From contig NZ_FOLT01000004.1 of the NCBI RefSeq assembly GCF_900112455.1, forward strand, positions 62,001-126,000: a stretch of 64,000 nucleotides of DNA, read 5' to 3'. A model generated the notes under the pieces. The model did no database searches. It worked only from the letters and a program-made list of their open reading frames with translations, and was not told the origin of the DNA. Each line of letters begins with the position of its first letter. The stretch's first letter is position 1. A program made the translations under genes and the position numbers. Positions 55,660-64,000 of this stretch are shown piece by piece. The stretch is from Alkalibacterium subtropicum. Lineage in GTDB: Bacteria > Bacillota > Bacilli > Lactobacillales > Carnobacteriaceae_A.

Positions 55660-55673
55660 TGTAAGCGCTTTAA
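55660..55673. promoter_or_regulatory. cre-like box at the N-ATPase promoter
   Basis: TGTAAGCGCTTTAA matches the catabolite-responsive consensus TGNAARCGNWWWCA at 13 of 14 positions. On the minus strand TATGAT and TAAAAT, both possible -10 boxes, follow closely, so CcpA bound here would overlap the promoter about 40-55 nt before atpD. Confidence 0.55.
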
Positions 55674-55741
55674 AAATTATCCAATATTTTATACAAAAAC
55701 CTTATCACCTATTCATCAGATTTGTCAAACAAATGGGTTCT

Positions 55742-55782
55742 AAAAAAACGTGTCAGCAAGCTCGTTAGAACTCACCAACACG
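55742..55782 (-). terminator. Terminator after the rlmD gene
   Basis: CGTGT/ACACG (55749-55753 with 55778-55782) with extra internal pairing and a run of seven T on the minus strand, about 60 nt past the rlmD stop. Confidence 0.75.
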
Positions 55783-55838
55783 ATTTATCATGATCTTCAG
55801 TATTCGATTTTGATCCTTTATCTTTCAGCCTTTTTGCA

Positions 55839-57221
55839 TTACCTTGTTAACAGTGTGACACTCTCAATATGACTCGTCTGCGGGAACATGTCGACAGGCT
55901 GTACTTTCTGTGCGGTGTAGCCACCTTCAACGAGCAGGGCCAGATCGCGGGCGAGTGTGGCAGGGTTACAGCTGACGTAAATCATTTTCTTCGGCTTCAT
56001 TGTAAGAACAGCGTCGACAAACTGTTCATCGAGCCCTTTTCTTGGTGGATCAACGACCAGTAAATCTGCTGAACGCCCTTCCTTGCTCCATTCCAGCATC
56101 ACGTCTTCGGCTGCACCGACTTGATATGTGACGTTTTCCACACCATTGAGCTCGGCATTGCGCTTGGCGTCTTCGACAGCCGGTTCAATCACTTCTATGC
56201 CGTAAACTTCTTTGGCTTTTTCAGCCAGTGCCAGGGTGATCGTGCCGATACCGCTGTAAGCATCGATGACGGTTTCTTCTCCCGTCAATTCAGCAAACTC
56301 GATGACTTTGCTGTAAAGCACTTCGGCCTGAGGCGTGTTGACCTGGAAGAATGAACGGTGAGAGATCTCAAAGGTGTGATCCAGCAGTTTGTCGTGATAC
56401 TTGTCTTCCCCGTGCAGCACGATAACTTCCTGTCCCAGAATGACGTTCGTTTTCTTAGGGTTTACGTTCTGAACGATACTGACCACGTTCGGCAATTCTT
56501 CAAGAATGTCCGGAACGATCTTGCTGACTGGGAACAGTTTCGGTGTACGGGTTACCAGTACGACCATCATTTCGCCGGTGTGGTAGCCGCGACGGACCAG
56601 GATATGACGCAGATTTCCGGTGTTGTCTTTTTCATTGTAAGGCTTCACGTTATAGGTGCGCATGATGTCACGTACCGTCACGATCGCTTTGTCGATCTCA
56701 GGATCCTGGATCTTGAAGTCTTCCATCGGGATCAGGTCATGACTGTTCTTTCGGTAAACACCGGTTTCCAGCTTTCCTTTGATTTTTCTGACAGGAACCT
56801 GAGCTTTGTTGCGGTAACTAAAAGGATTCTCCATGCCGATGACGCCATAGACAGGTACATCCGGCAGCTTAGCGATCTTCTGCATGACGTTTTCCACTTG
56901 GCTTTTTTTGAATGCCAGCTGGCCTTTATAAGAAAGGTGCTGCAGCGGCATCGTGCCTGTCTGTGCGTAAGCCTTATCTTTGACTTCCACACGGTCTGGA
57001 CTCTGATCGATGATTTTCGTCAGTTTGCCTACACCAAATGACTTGCCGATTTTGATGACTTTGAATTCAATGGTTTCTCCAACAAGAGCACCTTCGATGA
57101 ACAGCGGATAGTGGTCGATTTTGGCCACGCCTAATCCCTCATGCGTCAGATCGACGATCTCCCCCTGATAGGTCTCATTCTTTTCTACTGGTGCTTTGAA
57201 ATTCTGTTTGTTCTTACTCAT
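55839..57221 (-). CDS. rlmD: 23S rRNA (uracil-C5) methyltransferase RlmD/RlmCD type
   Basis: A 460-residue enzyme. An N-terminal TRAM domain (about residues 15-70) binds RNA; then come VIDAYSGIGTITLALAEKAKEVYGIEV (methyltransferase motif I), VVDPPRKGLDEQF and the catalytic YVSCNPATLARDL. The four cysteines for an iron-sulfur cluster in E. coli RlmD are not seen (MPLQHLS lacks the Cys), as in Bacillus YefA, which modifies both U747 and U1939. AAAGGAG precedes the ATG. It follows the gat operon but after a terminator. Confidence 0.93.
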   Translation of the reverse strand: MSKNKQNFKAPVEKNETYQGEIVDLTHEGLGVAKIDHYPLFIEGALVGETIEFKVIKIGKSFGVGKLTKIIDQSPDRVEVKDKAYAQTGTMPLQHLSYKGQLAFKKSQVENVMQKIAKLPDVPVYGVIGMENPFSYRNKAQVPVRKIKGKLETGVYRKNSHDLIPMEDFKIQDPEIDKAIVTVRDIMRTYNVKPYNEKDNTGNLRHILVRRGYHTGEMMVVLVTRTPKLFPVSKIVPDILEELPNVVSIVQNVNPKKTNVILGQEVIVLHGEDKYHDKLLDHTFEISHRSFFQVNTPQAEVLYSKVIEFAELTGEETVIDAYSGIGTITLALAEKAKEVYGIEVIEPAVEDAKRNAELNGVENVTYQVGAAEDVMLEWSKEGRSADLLVVDPPRKGLDEQFVDAVLTMKPKKMIYVSCNPATLARDLALLVEGGYTAQKVQPVDMFPQTSHIESVTLLTR

Positions 57222-57292
57222 GGTATTCTCCTTTTTTTCGCTTGTTTGCGATGACGTCTCATTTGAAGTATACAGGTTTCCTGTAAAAGACG

Positions 57293-57322
57293 AAAGCGCA
57301 CAGGTTTCAGGCTGTGCGCTTT
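57293..57322 (-). terminator. Terminator of the ligA-gat-dagK operon
   Basis: Eleven-base arms AAAGCGCACAG (57293-57303) and CTGTGCGCTTT (57312-57322). The T-run on the minus strand is modest (CTTTCGTCTTTT), so termination may be incomplete and rlmD could be partly read through. Confidence 0.7.
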
Positions 57323-57324
57323 AA

Positions 57325-58341
57325 TTATTCTTCTTCCTTATCTTGCAGTTCCATGACGCGTTTTTTGAATTCTTCTTCTTTTTCTTCAGTCATCAAGTCT
57401 TGGGCGCTGATGGACAATTGCATCCGGTCCAGATCTGTCACGATCTCCAGATGCTGCTTATACATCGTGAATTCTGCAGGCGCATCCCCGCCGTATTCCC
57501 CGTCGATATTGATCATCAGCTGCTGGTCGTTCTGGGTTTCAGCTTTGACGTAACTGGTTTTTTTATACAGCACTTTGGGATGCTGTGTATGTCTGCCGTC
57601 ATTCATCAGCAGTGTGATCAGACGCAGGATCTCGGCAAAGTTCGTCGTTTTCACAACGATCAGTGTGAACTTCCCGTCACCCAGCATCTTGTCCGGGGCG
57701 ATTTTTTCAAATCCGCCAACTGAATTTGTCAAGGCAACAAATATCAATGAGGCGACCCCTTCATAGATGCCTTCATCATAAGTTATTTTGACTGGTACTT
57801 TACCTACACGAGGGAGCAGTTCTGCCCCTTTGACAAAGTAGGCCAGCGAACCGAACAGTGATTTCATATTCGGCGGCACGTCATAGGTGACTTCGGTCAA
57901 AAACCCCGCTGCGCCGATATTCATAAAGAATTTGTCATCGGATTTCGTCTTGACTCTTCCGATATCCATATGCACCGTCTGTTTTTTATGAATAAGCTGG
58001 GCGGCTTTGACATAATCATAGCGCGGGATCTTAAGTGCTCTGGCGTAGTCATTGGTCGTACCAGCTGGAATGATGGCCAGCTTGGGACGATGAAGATGGG
58101 GAGACATACCGTTGATCACTTCATTGATGGTGCCATCGCCACCCGCCGCAACGATCAGATCAAATCCGTCTTTGGTACAGCGGTCTGCTTCTTTCTGCGC
58201 ACTGAGTGCTGCTGCTGTAGTGCAGAAGGCACTGGTATCATAACCGGCTTTTTCATATTCATTTAAGATGTCCGGCAATTGTTTCTTTAATGTTTCACGA
58301 CCGGATGTCGGATTGTAAATCAAACGCGCACGTTTTCTCAC
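57325..58341 (-). CDS. dagK: Diacylglycerol kinase (DgkB/DagK)
   Basis: A 338-residue soluble lipid kinase that makes phosphatidate from diacylglycerol, recycling the lipid released by lipoteichoic acid synthesis. NPTSGRE at residue 10 and AAGGDGTINEVINGM (about 66-80) are the ATP-binding and catalytic signatures; the C-terminal region has LMINIDGEYGG with the Asp network. The usual length is about 315. The start is a GTG (58341) with AGGGGG seven bases upstream, 30 nt after gatB. The LtaS-like protein in this window suggests a functional link. Confidence 0.92.
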   Translation of the reverse strand: MRKRARLIYNPTSGRETLKKQLPDILNEYEKAGYDTSAFCTTAAALSAQKEADRCTKDGFDLIVAAGGDGTINEVINGMSPHLHRPKLAIIPAGTTNDYARALKIPRYDYVKAAQLIHKKQTVHMDIGRVKTKSDDKFFMNIGAAGFLTEVTYDVPPNMKSLFGSLAYFVKGAELLPRVGKVPVKITYDEGIYEGVASLIFVALTNSVGGFEKIAPDKMLGDGKFTLIVVKTTNFAEILRLITLLMNDGRHTQHPKVLYKKTSYVKAETQNDQQLMINIDGEYGGDAPAEFTMYKQHLEIVTDLDRMQLSISAQDLMTEEKEEEFKKRVMELQDKEEE

Positions 58342-58371
58342 CGTCCATCCACCCCCTTTTTCTTAACGCTC

Positions 58372-59805
58372 CTAGCGTTTGTCCATTTCTTCTTTCAGAA
58401 GTTTGTTGACCACGCCAGGATTGGCTTTTCCTCTCGTCTGTTTCATGACGTTTCCGACTAAGAAACCTAGTGCACGGTCTTTGCCGTTTTTATAGTCTTC
58501 GATAGACTGTTCGTTCTGATCCAGTGTTTCAGAAATGATCGGCAGCAGTTTAGCCGGATCACTTAACTGGACCCAGCCTTTGTCTTCAACTAATGCTTTC
58601 ACATCATCGCTGCCTTTGGTGATGAGTTCTTTGAAGACTTTCTTGGCGATCTTGGAAGAAATGGTTCCGTCAGCGATCAGCTTGATCATTTCAGCCAGTG
58701 CCTTAGGCGTCAATTGTGTATCATGCAATTCTTTATGTTCACTGTTCAAGTAGGCAGAGACTTCGCCCATCAGCCAGTTGGATGCCTGCTTGGGATCCGC
58801 TCCGTGATCGACCGTTTCCTGGAAGAAATCGGACATTTCGACTGTCGCAGTCAATACGCCGGCATCATATTCAGGCAGCTTATAGTCTTTCACGTATCTT
58901 TCCATACGTTCTTTCGGCATTTCCGGAAGGGACGCTCTGACGTCATCGATCCAGTCATTGCTGATCTCAAGATTTGGAATGTCCGGTTCCGGGAAGTAAC
59001 GGTAGTCACTTGATCCTTCTTTGACACGCATAAGAATCGTTTCGCCTGTGGTTTCGTCAAAACGTCTGGTTTCCTGCTGGATCGCTCCACCGGCATTCAG
59101 GATTTTTTCCTGACGCTTGATCTCATGTTGCAGACCTTTTCTGACGTTATTGAAGGAGTTCAGGTTTTTAAGCTCAGTCTTAGTCCCAAATTCTTCCTGT
59201 CCGACTGGTCGCAGTGAAATGTTGGCGTCACAGCGCATGGACCCTTCCTGCATTTTTACATCGGATACGCCTGTGAACTGAATGAGCTGTTTCACTGTAT
59301 CCAGATAAGCCTGCGCTTCTTCAGGCGAGCGCATATCCGCTTCAGACACGATTTCGATAAGGGGCGTGCCCTGACGGTTCAGGTCCACATAAGAAGAGCC
59401 GTCATCCCCATGCGTGTTTTTACCTGCATCTTCTTCCAGGTGAACACGTTCGATACGTATCTTTTTCTTTTCGCCTTTGACATCGATTTCGATCCAGCCG
59501 TCATAACCGATCGGCTGGTCAAATTGTGAGATCTGATAAGCTTTCGGGTTATCCGGGTAAAAGTAGTTTTTACGGTCAAATTTTGTTTCGTTTGCGATGC
59601 TGCAGTTCAATGTCAGCGCCGCTTTCATCCCGAATTCGATCGCCCGTTTATTGACGACCGGAAGGACCCCTGGGTGTCCCCAGTCGATGACGTTCGTATT
59701 CGTATTCGGTTCAGCACCAAAATGTGCGGGAGACGGGGAGAACATTTTAGAATCCGTTTTTAATTCCACATGCACTTCTAATCCTATAACTGGTTCTAAA
59801 TTCAT
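58372..59805 (-). CDS. gatB: Aspartyl/glutamyl-tRNA amidotransferase subunit B
   Basis: A 477-residue kinase-like subunit that phosphorylates Glu or Asp on mischarged tRNA before amidation. [23 protein letters not shown] opens the protein, [15 protein letters not shown] and [18 protein letters not shown] follow, and the C-terminal tail (about residues 330-477) is the tRNA-binding YqeY-like domain ([33 protein letters not shown]). It follows gatA by 3 nt and shares the transcript. GGAGGAG precedes the ATG. Confidence 0.95.
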   Translation of the reverse strand: MNLEPVIGLEVHVELKTDSKMFSPSPAHFGAEPNTNTNVIDWGHPGVLPVVNKRAIEFGMKAALTLNCSIANETKFDRKNYFYPDNPKAYQISQFDQPIGYDGWIEIDVKGEKKKIRIERVHLEEDAGKNTHGDDGSSYVDLNRQGTPLIEIVSEADMRSPEEAQAYLDTVKQLIQFTGVSDVKMQEGSMRCDANISLRPVGQEEFGTKTELKNLNSFNNVRKGLQHEIKRQEKILNAGGAIQQETRRFDETTGETILMRVKEGSSDYRYFPEPDIPNLEISNDWIDDVRASLPEMPKERMERYVKDYKLPEYDAGVLTATVEMSDFFQETVDHGADPKQASNWLMGEVSAYLNSEHKELHDTQLTPKALAEMIKLIADGTISSKIAKKVFKELITKGSDDVKALVEDKGWVQLSDPAKLLPIISETLDQNEQSIEDYKNGKDRALGFLVGNVMKQTRGKANPGVVNKLLKEEMDKR

Positions 59806-59808
59806 CGC

Positions 59809-61275
59809 TTATTCTCCTCCTTTGAATGATGGTTTTTTCTCATGATGATCAGTAGCTTTTTCGTAGGCATATGCTGTTCGGTAAATCGTCTGTTCATCGA
59901 AATGCTTACCGATGATCTGCATCCCGATCGGCATGTCTTCAGAAAAGCCACATGGAATGGACAGTGACGGGACGCCTGCCAGATTGACTGGAACAGTTAA
60001 CACGTCTGCCATATACATAGCCAGGGGATCATCGATTTTTCCGCCGATTTCAAAAGCTGTCGATGTCGTTGTCGGTGCGACCAAAACGTCCACATCTTCA
60101 AAGGTCTTTTCAAAGTCCTGTCTGATCAGGGTACGGGCCTGCGCCGCTTTTTTGAAGTGGGCATCATAGAAACCGGAACTTAATGAGAATGTCCCAAGCA
60201 TGATCCGACGTTTCACTTCCAGTCCGAAGCCTTCTGAACGGGATTTAACGTAAATGTCTTCTAGCGACCCGATGTTTTCTGAACGGTAGCCGTAGCGGAT
60301 GCCGTCGAAACGCTGCAGGTTACTTGAGGCTTCTGAAGAAGCGATGATGTAATAAGCGGGAATACCATATTTGGAATGCGGCAGGCTGACTTCTACGATT
60401 TCAGCGCCCATCTCCTTATATAGTTCTAGTGCTGCACGTACCGATTCCACGATGGCGGTTTCTTTGGCATCTTCATGGAAGTATTCTTTCGGCACACCGA
60501 TGCGCAGGCCTTTGACGCCTTCTTCGATTCCTTCTGTGAAATCGGGTGTGTCCCCGCGGTAAGATGTGCCATCTCTGTCATCTGTTCCGCTGATGACGTT
60601 AAGTACCAGGGCATTATCCTTGACTGTACGGGTAAACGGTCCGATTTGATCCAAGCTTGATCCGAACGCAATGAGACCATAGCGGGAAACGCGGCCGTAA
60701 GTCGGTTTCATACCTACAAGACCAGTGAAGGACGCTGGCTGTCTGATCGAGCCGCCCGTATCCGAACCAAGTGAGACCGGAATTTGACCGGCTGCAACCG
60801 CGGCTGCCGAGCCGCCGGACGAACCACCGGGAACTTTAGAGAGATCCCAAGGATTGCGTGTCACTTTCAGCGCAGAATTTTCCGTTGACCCGCCCATGGC
60901 AAATTCATCCAAGTTCAGCTTGCCGACAGAAATCATCCCCGCCTGCTTAAGTTTTTCAACGACCGTTGCGTCATAGACAGGAACGAATTCTTCCAGAATT
61001 TTCGAAGCCGCTGTTGTTCTGATTCCTTTGGTAGAGATGTTATCCTTGATCCCCACAGGCAGTCCACTCAGGACATTGTCAGGATCGATGCCTTGTTCAT
61101 CAGCTTCTCGTGCCGCTGCCAGAGCTTCTTCTTTATTTAAAGTCAGAAACGCTCCGACCCTTTCATCCGTCTCTTCAATATTTGCATAGACAGATTCCAT
61201 CAGCTCGACGGCTGTCAATTCTTTGTTCACTAATTTTTCGTGCAACTCTTCTAAAGTATGAGCTAAAAAATTCAC
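59809..61275 (-). CDS. gatA: Glutamyl-tRNA amidotransferase subunit A
   Basis: A 488-residue amidase that frees ammonia from glutamine. The amidase signature with the Ser-cisSer-Lys triad is seen: [16 protein letters not shown] (Lys near residue 78), [15 protein letters not shown] and [16 protein letters not shown] (the two serines, about 153-180). [14 protein letters not shown] near the C-terminus is also typical. It starts at a GTG (61275) that shares its last base with the gatC stop (TAGTG), so the two are coupled. Many bacteria lacking GlnRS need this complex to make Gln-tRNA. Confidence 0.95.
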   Translation of the reverse strand: MNFLAHTLEELHEKLVNKELTAVELMESVYANIEETDERVGAFLTLNKEEALAAAREADEQGIDPDNVLSGLPVGIKDNISTKGIRTTAASKILEEFVPVYDATVVEKLKQAGMISVGKLNLDEFAMGGSTENSALKVTRNPWDLSKVPGGSSGGSAAAVAAGQIPVSLGSDTGGSIRQPASFTGLVGMKPTYGRVSRYGLIAFGSSLDQIGPFTRTVKDNALVLNVISGTDDRDGTSYRGDTPDFTEGIEEGVKGLRIGVPKEYFHEDAKETAIVESVRAALELYKEMGAEIVEVSLPHSKYGIPAYYIIASSEASSNLQRFDGIRYGYRSENIGSLEDIYVKSRSEGFGLEVKRRIMLGTFSLSSGFYDAHFKKAAQARTLIRQDFEKTFEDVDVLVAPTTTSTAFEIGGKIDDPLAMYMADVLTVPVNLAGVPSLSIPCGFSEDMPIGMQIIGKHFDEQTIYRTAYAYEKATDHHEKKPSFKGGE

Positions 61276-61580
61276 TACGCTTCACTCCCCCCGTTATCAA
61301 ACATGGCAGGTACTTCAATGTAGCCATCTTTTCGTGTTTTAACGTTTTTGAACAGTGCTTCTCTGTCCGTTCCTTGTTGAACCTTATCTTCTCTCCAGAC
61401 ATTCTTTTGAGGCAGACCGTGATACGTGCCTTCGACACCTTCTGTATCCAGTTCTTCCAGTTGTTCGACCATGTCGACGATCCGATCCAGCTCTTTCGTG
61501 AATGTGTGAATGGATTCTTCTTCTATTTCAAGTTTTGCCAGTTTAGCCACTTGCTTGACTGTTTCTTCGTTAATAGCCAT
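61275..61580 (-). CDS. gatC: Glutamyl-tRNA amidotransferase subunit C
   Basis: A 101-residue belt protein that wraps GatA and Gat[19 protein letters not shown] near the start and the [34 protein letters not shown] section are the standard features. AAAGGAAG precedes the ATG at 61580. It overlaps gatA by one base and lies 39 nt after camS. Confidence 0.93.
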   Translation of the reverse strand: MAINEETVKQVAKLAKLEIEEESIHTFTKELDRIVDMVEQLEELDTEGVEGTYHGLPQKNVWREDKVQQGTDREALFKNVKTRKDGYIEVPAMFDNGGSEA

Positions 61581-61619
61581 ATGATTCTTCCTTTCGTCTG
61601 TTTGACTGCGCTGCTGTCA

Positions 61620-62840
61620 TCAATTGAATATATACACATCATAATCTTCCTGATCAGCTTCCCGGTTCAGATAAGATTCCATACCGTTCAGTGACTCCAC
61701 ATTTATCTGCGTCGATACATTGCCCGGCAGATAGGTTTGACCAGCTTCATTCAGGAATTGGGTGAAAGCAATGATCTCTCCTTTGCCGTAAAACTGAGTT
61801 GTAACGGTTATTTCCAGATTCATCAGCTGGTCCTCAATATAATGACCCAGGCCGGTCACGCCGCTGACATTCGGGAAAAAGCTTTCTACTTCTGACCTGA
61901 AGTTGGCAAAGTTGTTTCCTTCTGCACTCTGCATACCTTCCAGCGGGAACACGATGCGGTCTTCATTGATCATTGTCCAATCCGACACCGATGCTTCTCC
62001 GTCTTCGACTAACCCTTCAGCGATAAAGGTGCCGGGAGCCAGATCGTCCTGTGTCGACTGTTCATACAAGCCGATCATTACGGGAACATTTTCCAGTCCT
62101 TCGATATTTCTTATGCGGGAGGCCACCTCCTCGCCAATTCTCTGGCCTTCTTCAAGGACCTCTTCCCGGGAGATATCCTGCTGGTACACTGCCCCATACT
62201 GTTCGAGGCGGTAATAATCAACAGAATTCAGGGCCAGTCCTATGCTGACTCCAGCCAGTTCCAGACCATTGTCTGTCTGAACATAAAAATTCTGTTCAAG
62301 GATCGAGTTCAAGACATTCGGTACACGCTCTTCACCCTCTTCGCTGTCAGCTTCTGGAGGATTGAGTCCCTGCATCTGTTCATCGATCTCTTCCGGTTCT
62401 GTGGTTTCTTCGCCATCCTCTTCATTTTCATTTTCTTGAGGAAGCTGTTCTCTTCTTAACCAGCTACTGACCAGGTCGGAAGACAGGTATTGACCTTCCT
62501 GGAAAAAATGGTTGTCTGTAGGGAAGTAGGTTTGGGAGTGGCGCATCAGGTCGATCTCGAACATGCGCATGTTAACACTGGAATTCAGACTGCGTGTGAT
62601 CCCTCTGTTCTGACTCGGTGCATACGTCCCTTCCTCTGTGATGACGGGTCTGTAATAGTCCGCATCCACCTGTTCTTCTATCGTGGTGACTTCATCTTCG
62701 TCCAGCTGGTTTACCATTTCTTCTGTCTGACTCTCTCCCTGACCTGGGCCATTTGGATCAGTACTGTCCGGGAAAGCACTGCAGGCCGCAAGAAACACAG
62801 CTTGAGCAATTACTAAACTGAGAACTGATTTCTTTTTCAC
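61620..62840 (-). CDS. camS: CamS family sex pheromone lipoprotein
   Basis: A 406-residue lipoprotein. The signal peptide ends in lipobox LAAC (C20), followed by an acidic linker and a two-lobed extracellular domain typical of CamS (NRGITRSLNSSVNMRMFEIDLMRHSQTYFPTDNHFFQEGQYLS and VTGLGHYIEDQLMNLEITVTTQFYGKGEIIAFTQFL). In Enterococcus and Staphylococcus the signal peptide is cut to a heptapeptide pheromone (cAM373). Here the last seven residues before the Cys read QAVFLAA, different from the reported peptides. It starts at a GTG and lies 22 nt after ligA. Confidence 0.92.
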   Translation of the reverse strand: MKKKSVLSLVIAQAVFLAACSAFPDSTDPNGPGQGESQTEEMVNQLDEDEVTTIEEQVDADYYRPVITEEGTYAPSQNRGITRSLNSSVNMRMFEIDLMRHSQTYFPTDNHFFQEGQYLSSDLVSSWLRREQLPQENENEEDGEETTEPEEIDEQMQGLNPPEADSEEGEERVPNVLNSILEQNFYVQTDNGLELAGVSIGLALNSVDYYRLEQYGAVYQQDISREEVLEEGQRIGEEVASRIRNIEGLENVPVMIGLYEQSTQDDLAPGTFIAEGLVEDGEASVSDWTMINEDRIVFPLEGMQSAEGNNFANFRSEVESFFPNVSGVTGLGHYIEDQLMNLEITVTTQFYGKGEIIAFTQFLNEAGQTYLPGNVSTQINVESLNGMESYLNREADQEDYDVYIFN

Positions 62841-62862
62841 TTGTTCTCACTCTCTATTCTAA

Positions 62863-64000
<1,138 letters not shown>

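Overview
The window looks like the chromosome of a low-to-mid G+C Gram-positive bacterium of the Bacilli. The best guess is a salt- or alkali-adapted lactic acid bacterium of the Carnobacteriaceae type (Alkalibacterium/Marinilactibacillus-like); this is inference. Reasons: the gene order ligA-camS-gatC-gatA-gatB-dagK followed by rlmD, lipoproteins with Gram-positive lipoboxes, an LtaS-like phosphoglycerol transferase, strong GGAGG ribosome binding sites, cre-like boxes, and a Na+-type ATPase operon. Most genes lie on the minus strand. I saw no rRNA, tRNA, CRISPR array, prophage or complete insertion sequence.

Layout. 0-5.5 kb: two GNAT acetyltransferases (one PaiA-like), a MarR regulator with its NAD(P)-binding target gene and a clear operator/promoter, a large membrane protein and a dihydrouridine synthase. 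5.7-7.8 kb: an ECF sigma/anti-sigma pair. 8.2-9.9 kb: a membrane diguanylate cyclase with a consensus promoter and a leader of about 190 nt. 10.1-10.7 kb: a gene-free, hairpin-rich stretch ending in a strong terminator, a candidate large structured RNA. 10.7-16 kb: a Zn-ribbon protein and a Fur-controlled siderophore uptake locus (fused permease, binding lipoprotein, divergent ATPase). 16-25 kb: flavodoxin-like reductase, HAAS-domain and TspO-like membrane proteins, an unusual SH3 lipoprotein, a Gfo/Idh/MocA oxidoreductase and an LtaS-like enzyme.

25-33 kb: a two-gene cassette of a ThiF/E1-like adenylyltransferase and a FeeM/LuxI-like acyltransferase, a divergent HD-GYP phosphodiesterase, and a very large GH94 phosphorylase with a mutarotase-like protein. 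33-42.5 kb: PAP2 phosphatase, AIM24 protein, CPBP protease, exonuclease III, methyltransferases, and a MutS2-like ATPase without the Smr nuclease domain, coupled to a GNAT enzyme. 42.5-49 kb is a mosaic with remnants, a shortened AraC regulator, a creatininase-family protein and two beta-lactamase-fold serine hydrolases flanking a sugar-dehydrogenase-like lipoprotein.

49.1-55.7 kb: a complete N-ATPase operon in the order atpD-C-Q-R-B-E-F-A-G, with no delta gene, a long b subunit and a c subunit carrying two carboxylates plus the E-S-T-x-x-Y sodium signature. A cre-like box sits at its promoter and a terminator at its end. 55.8-64 kb: rlmD and the ligA-camS-gatCAB-dagK housekeeping operon, with ligA running off the right edge.

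The genes suggest three linked themes: ion and salt homeostasis (N-ATPase), c-di-GMP signalling (a GGDEF and an HD-GYP protein), and uptake or sugar metabolism (siderophore ABC system, GH94). The two best candidates for new biology are the structured RNA region at 10.1-10.7 kb and the acyltransferase/E1 cassette at 25.5-26.8 kb.
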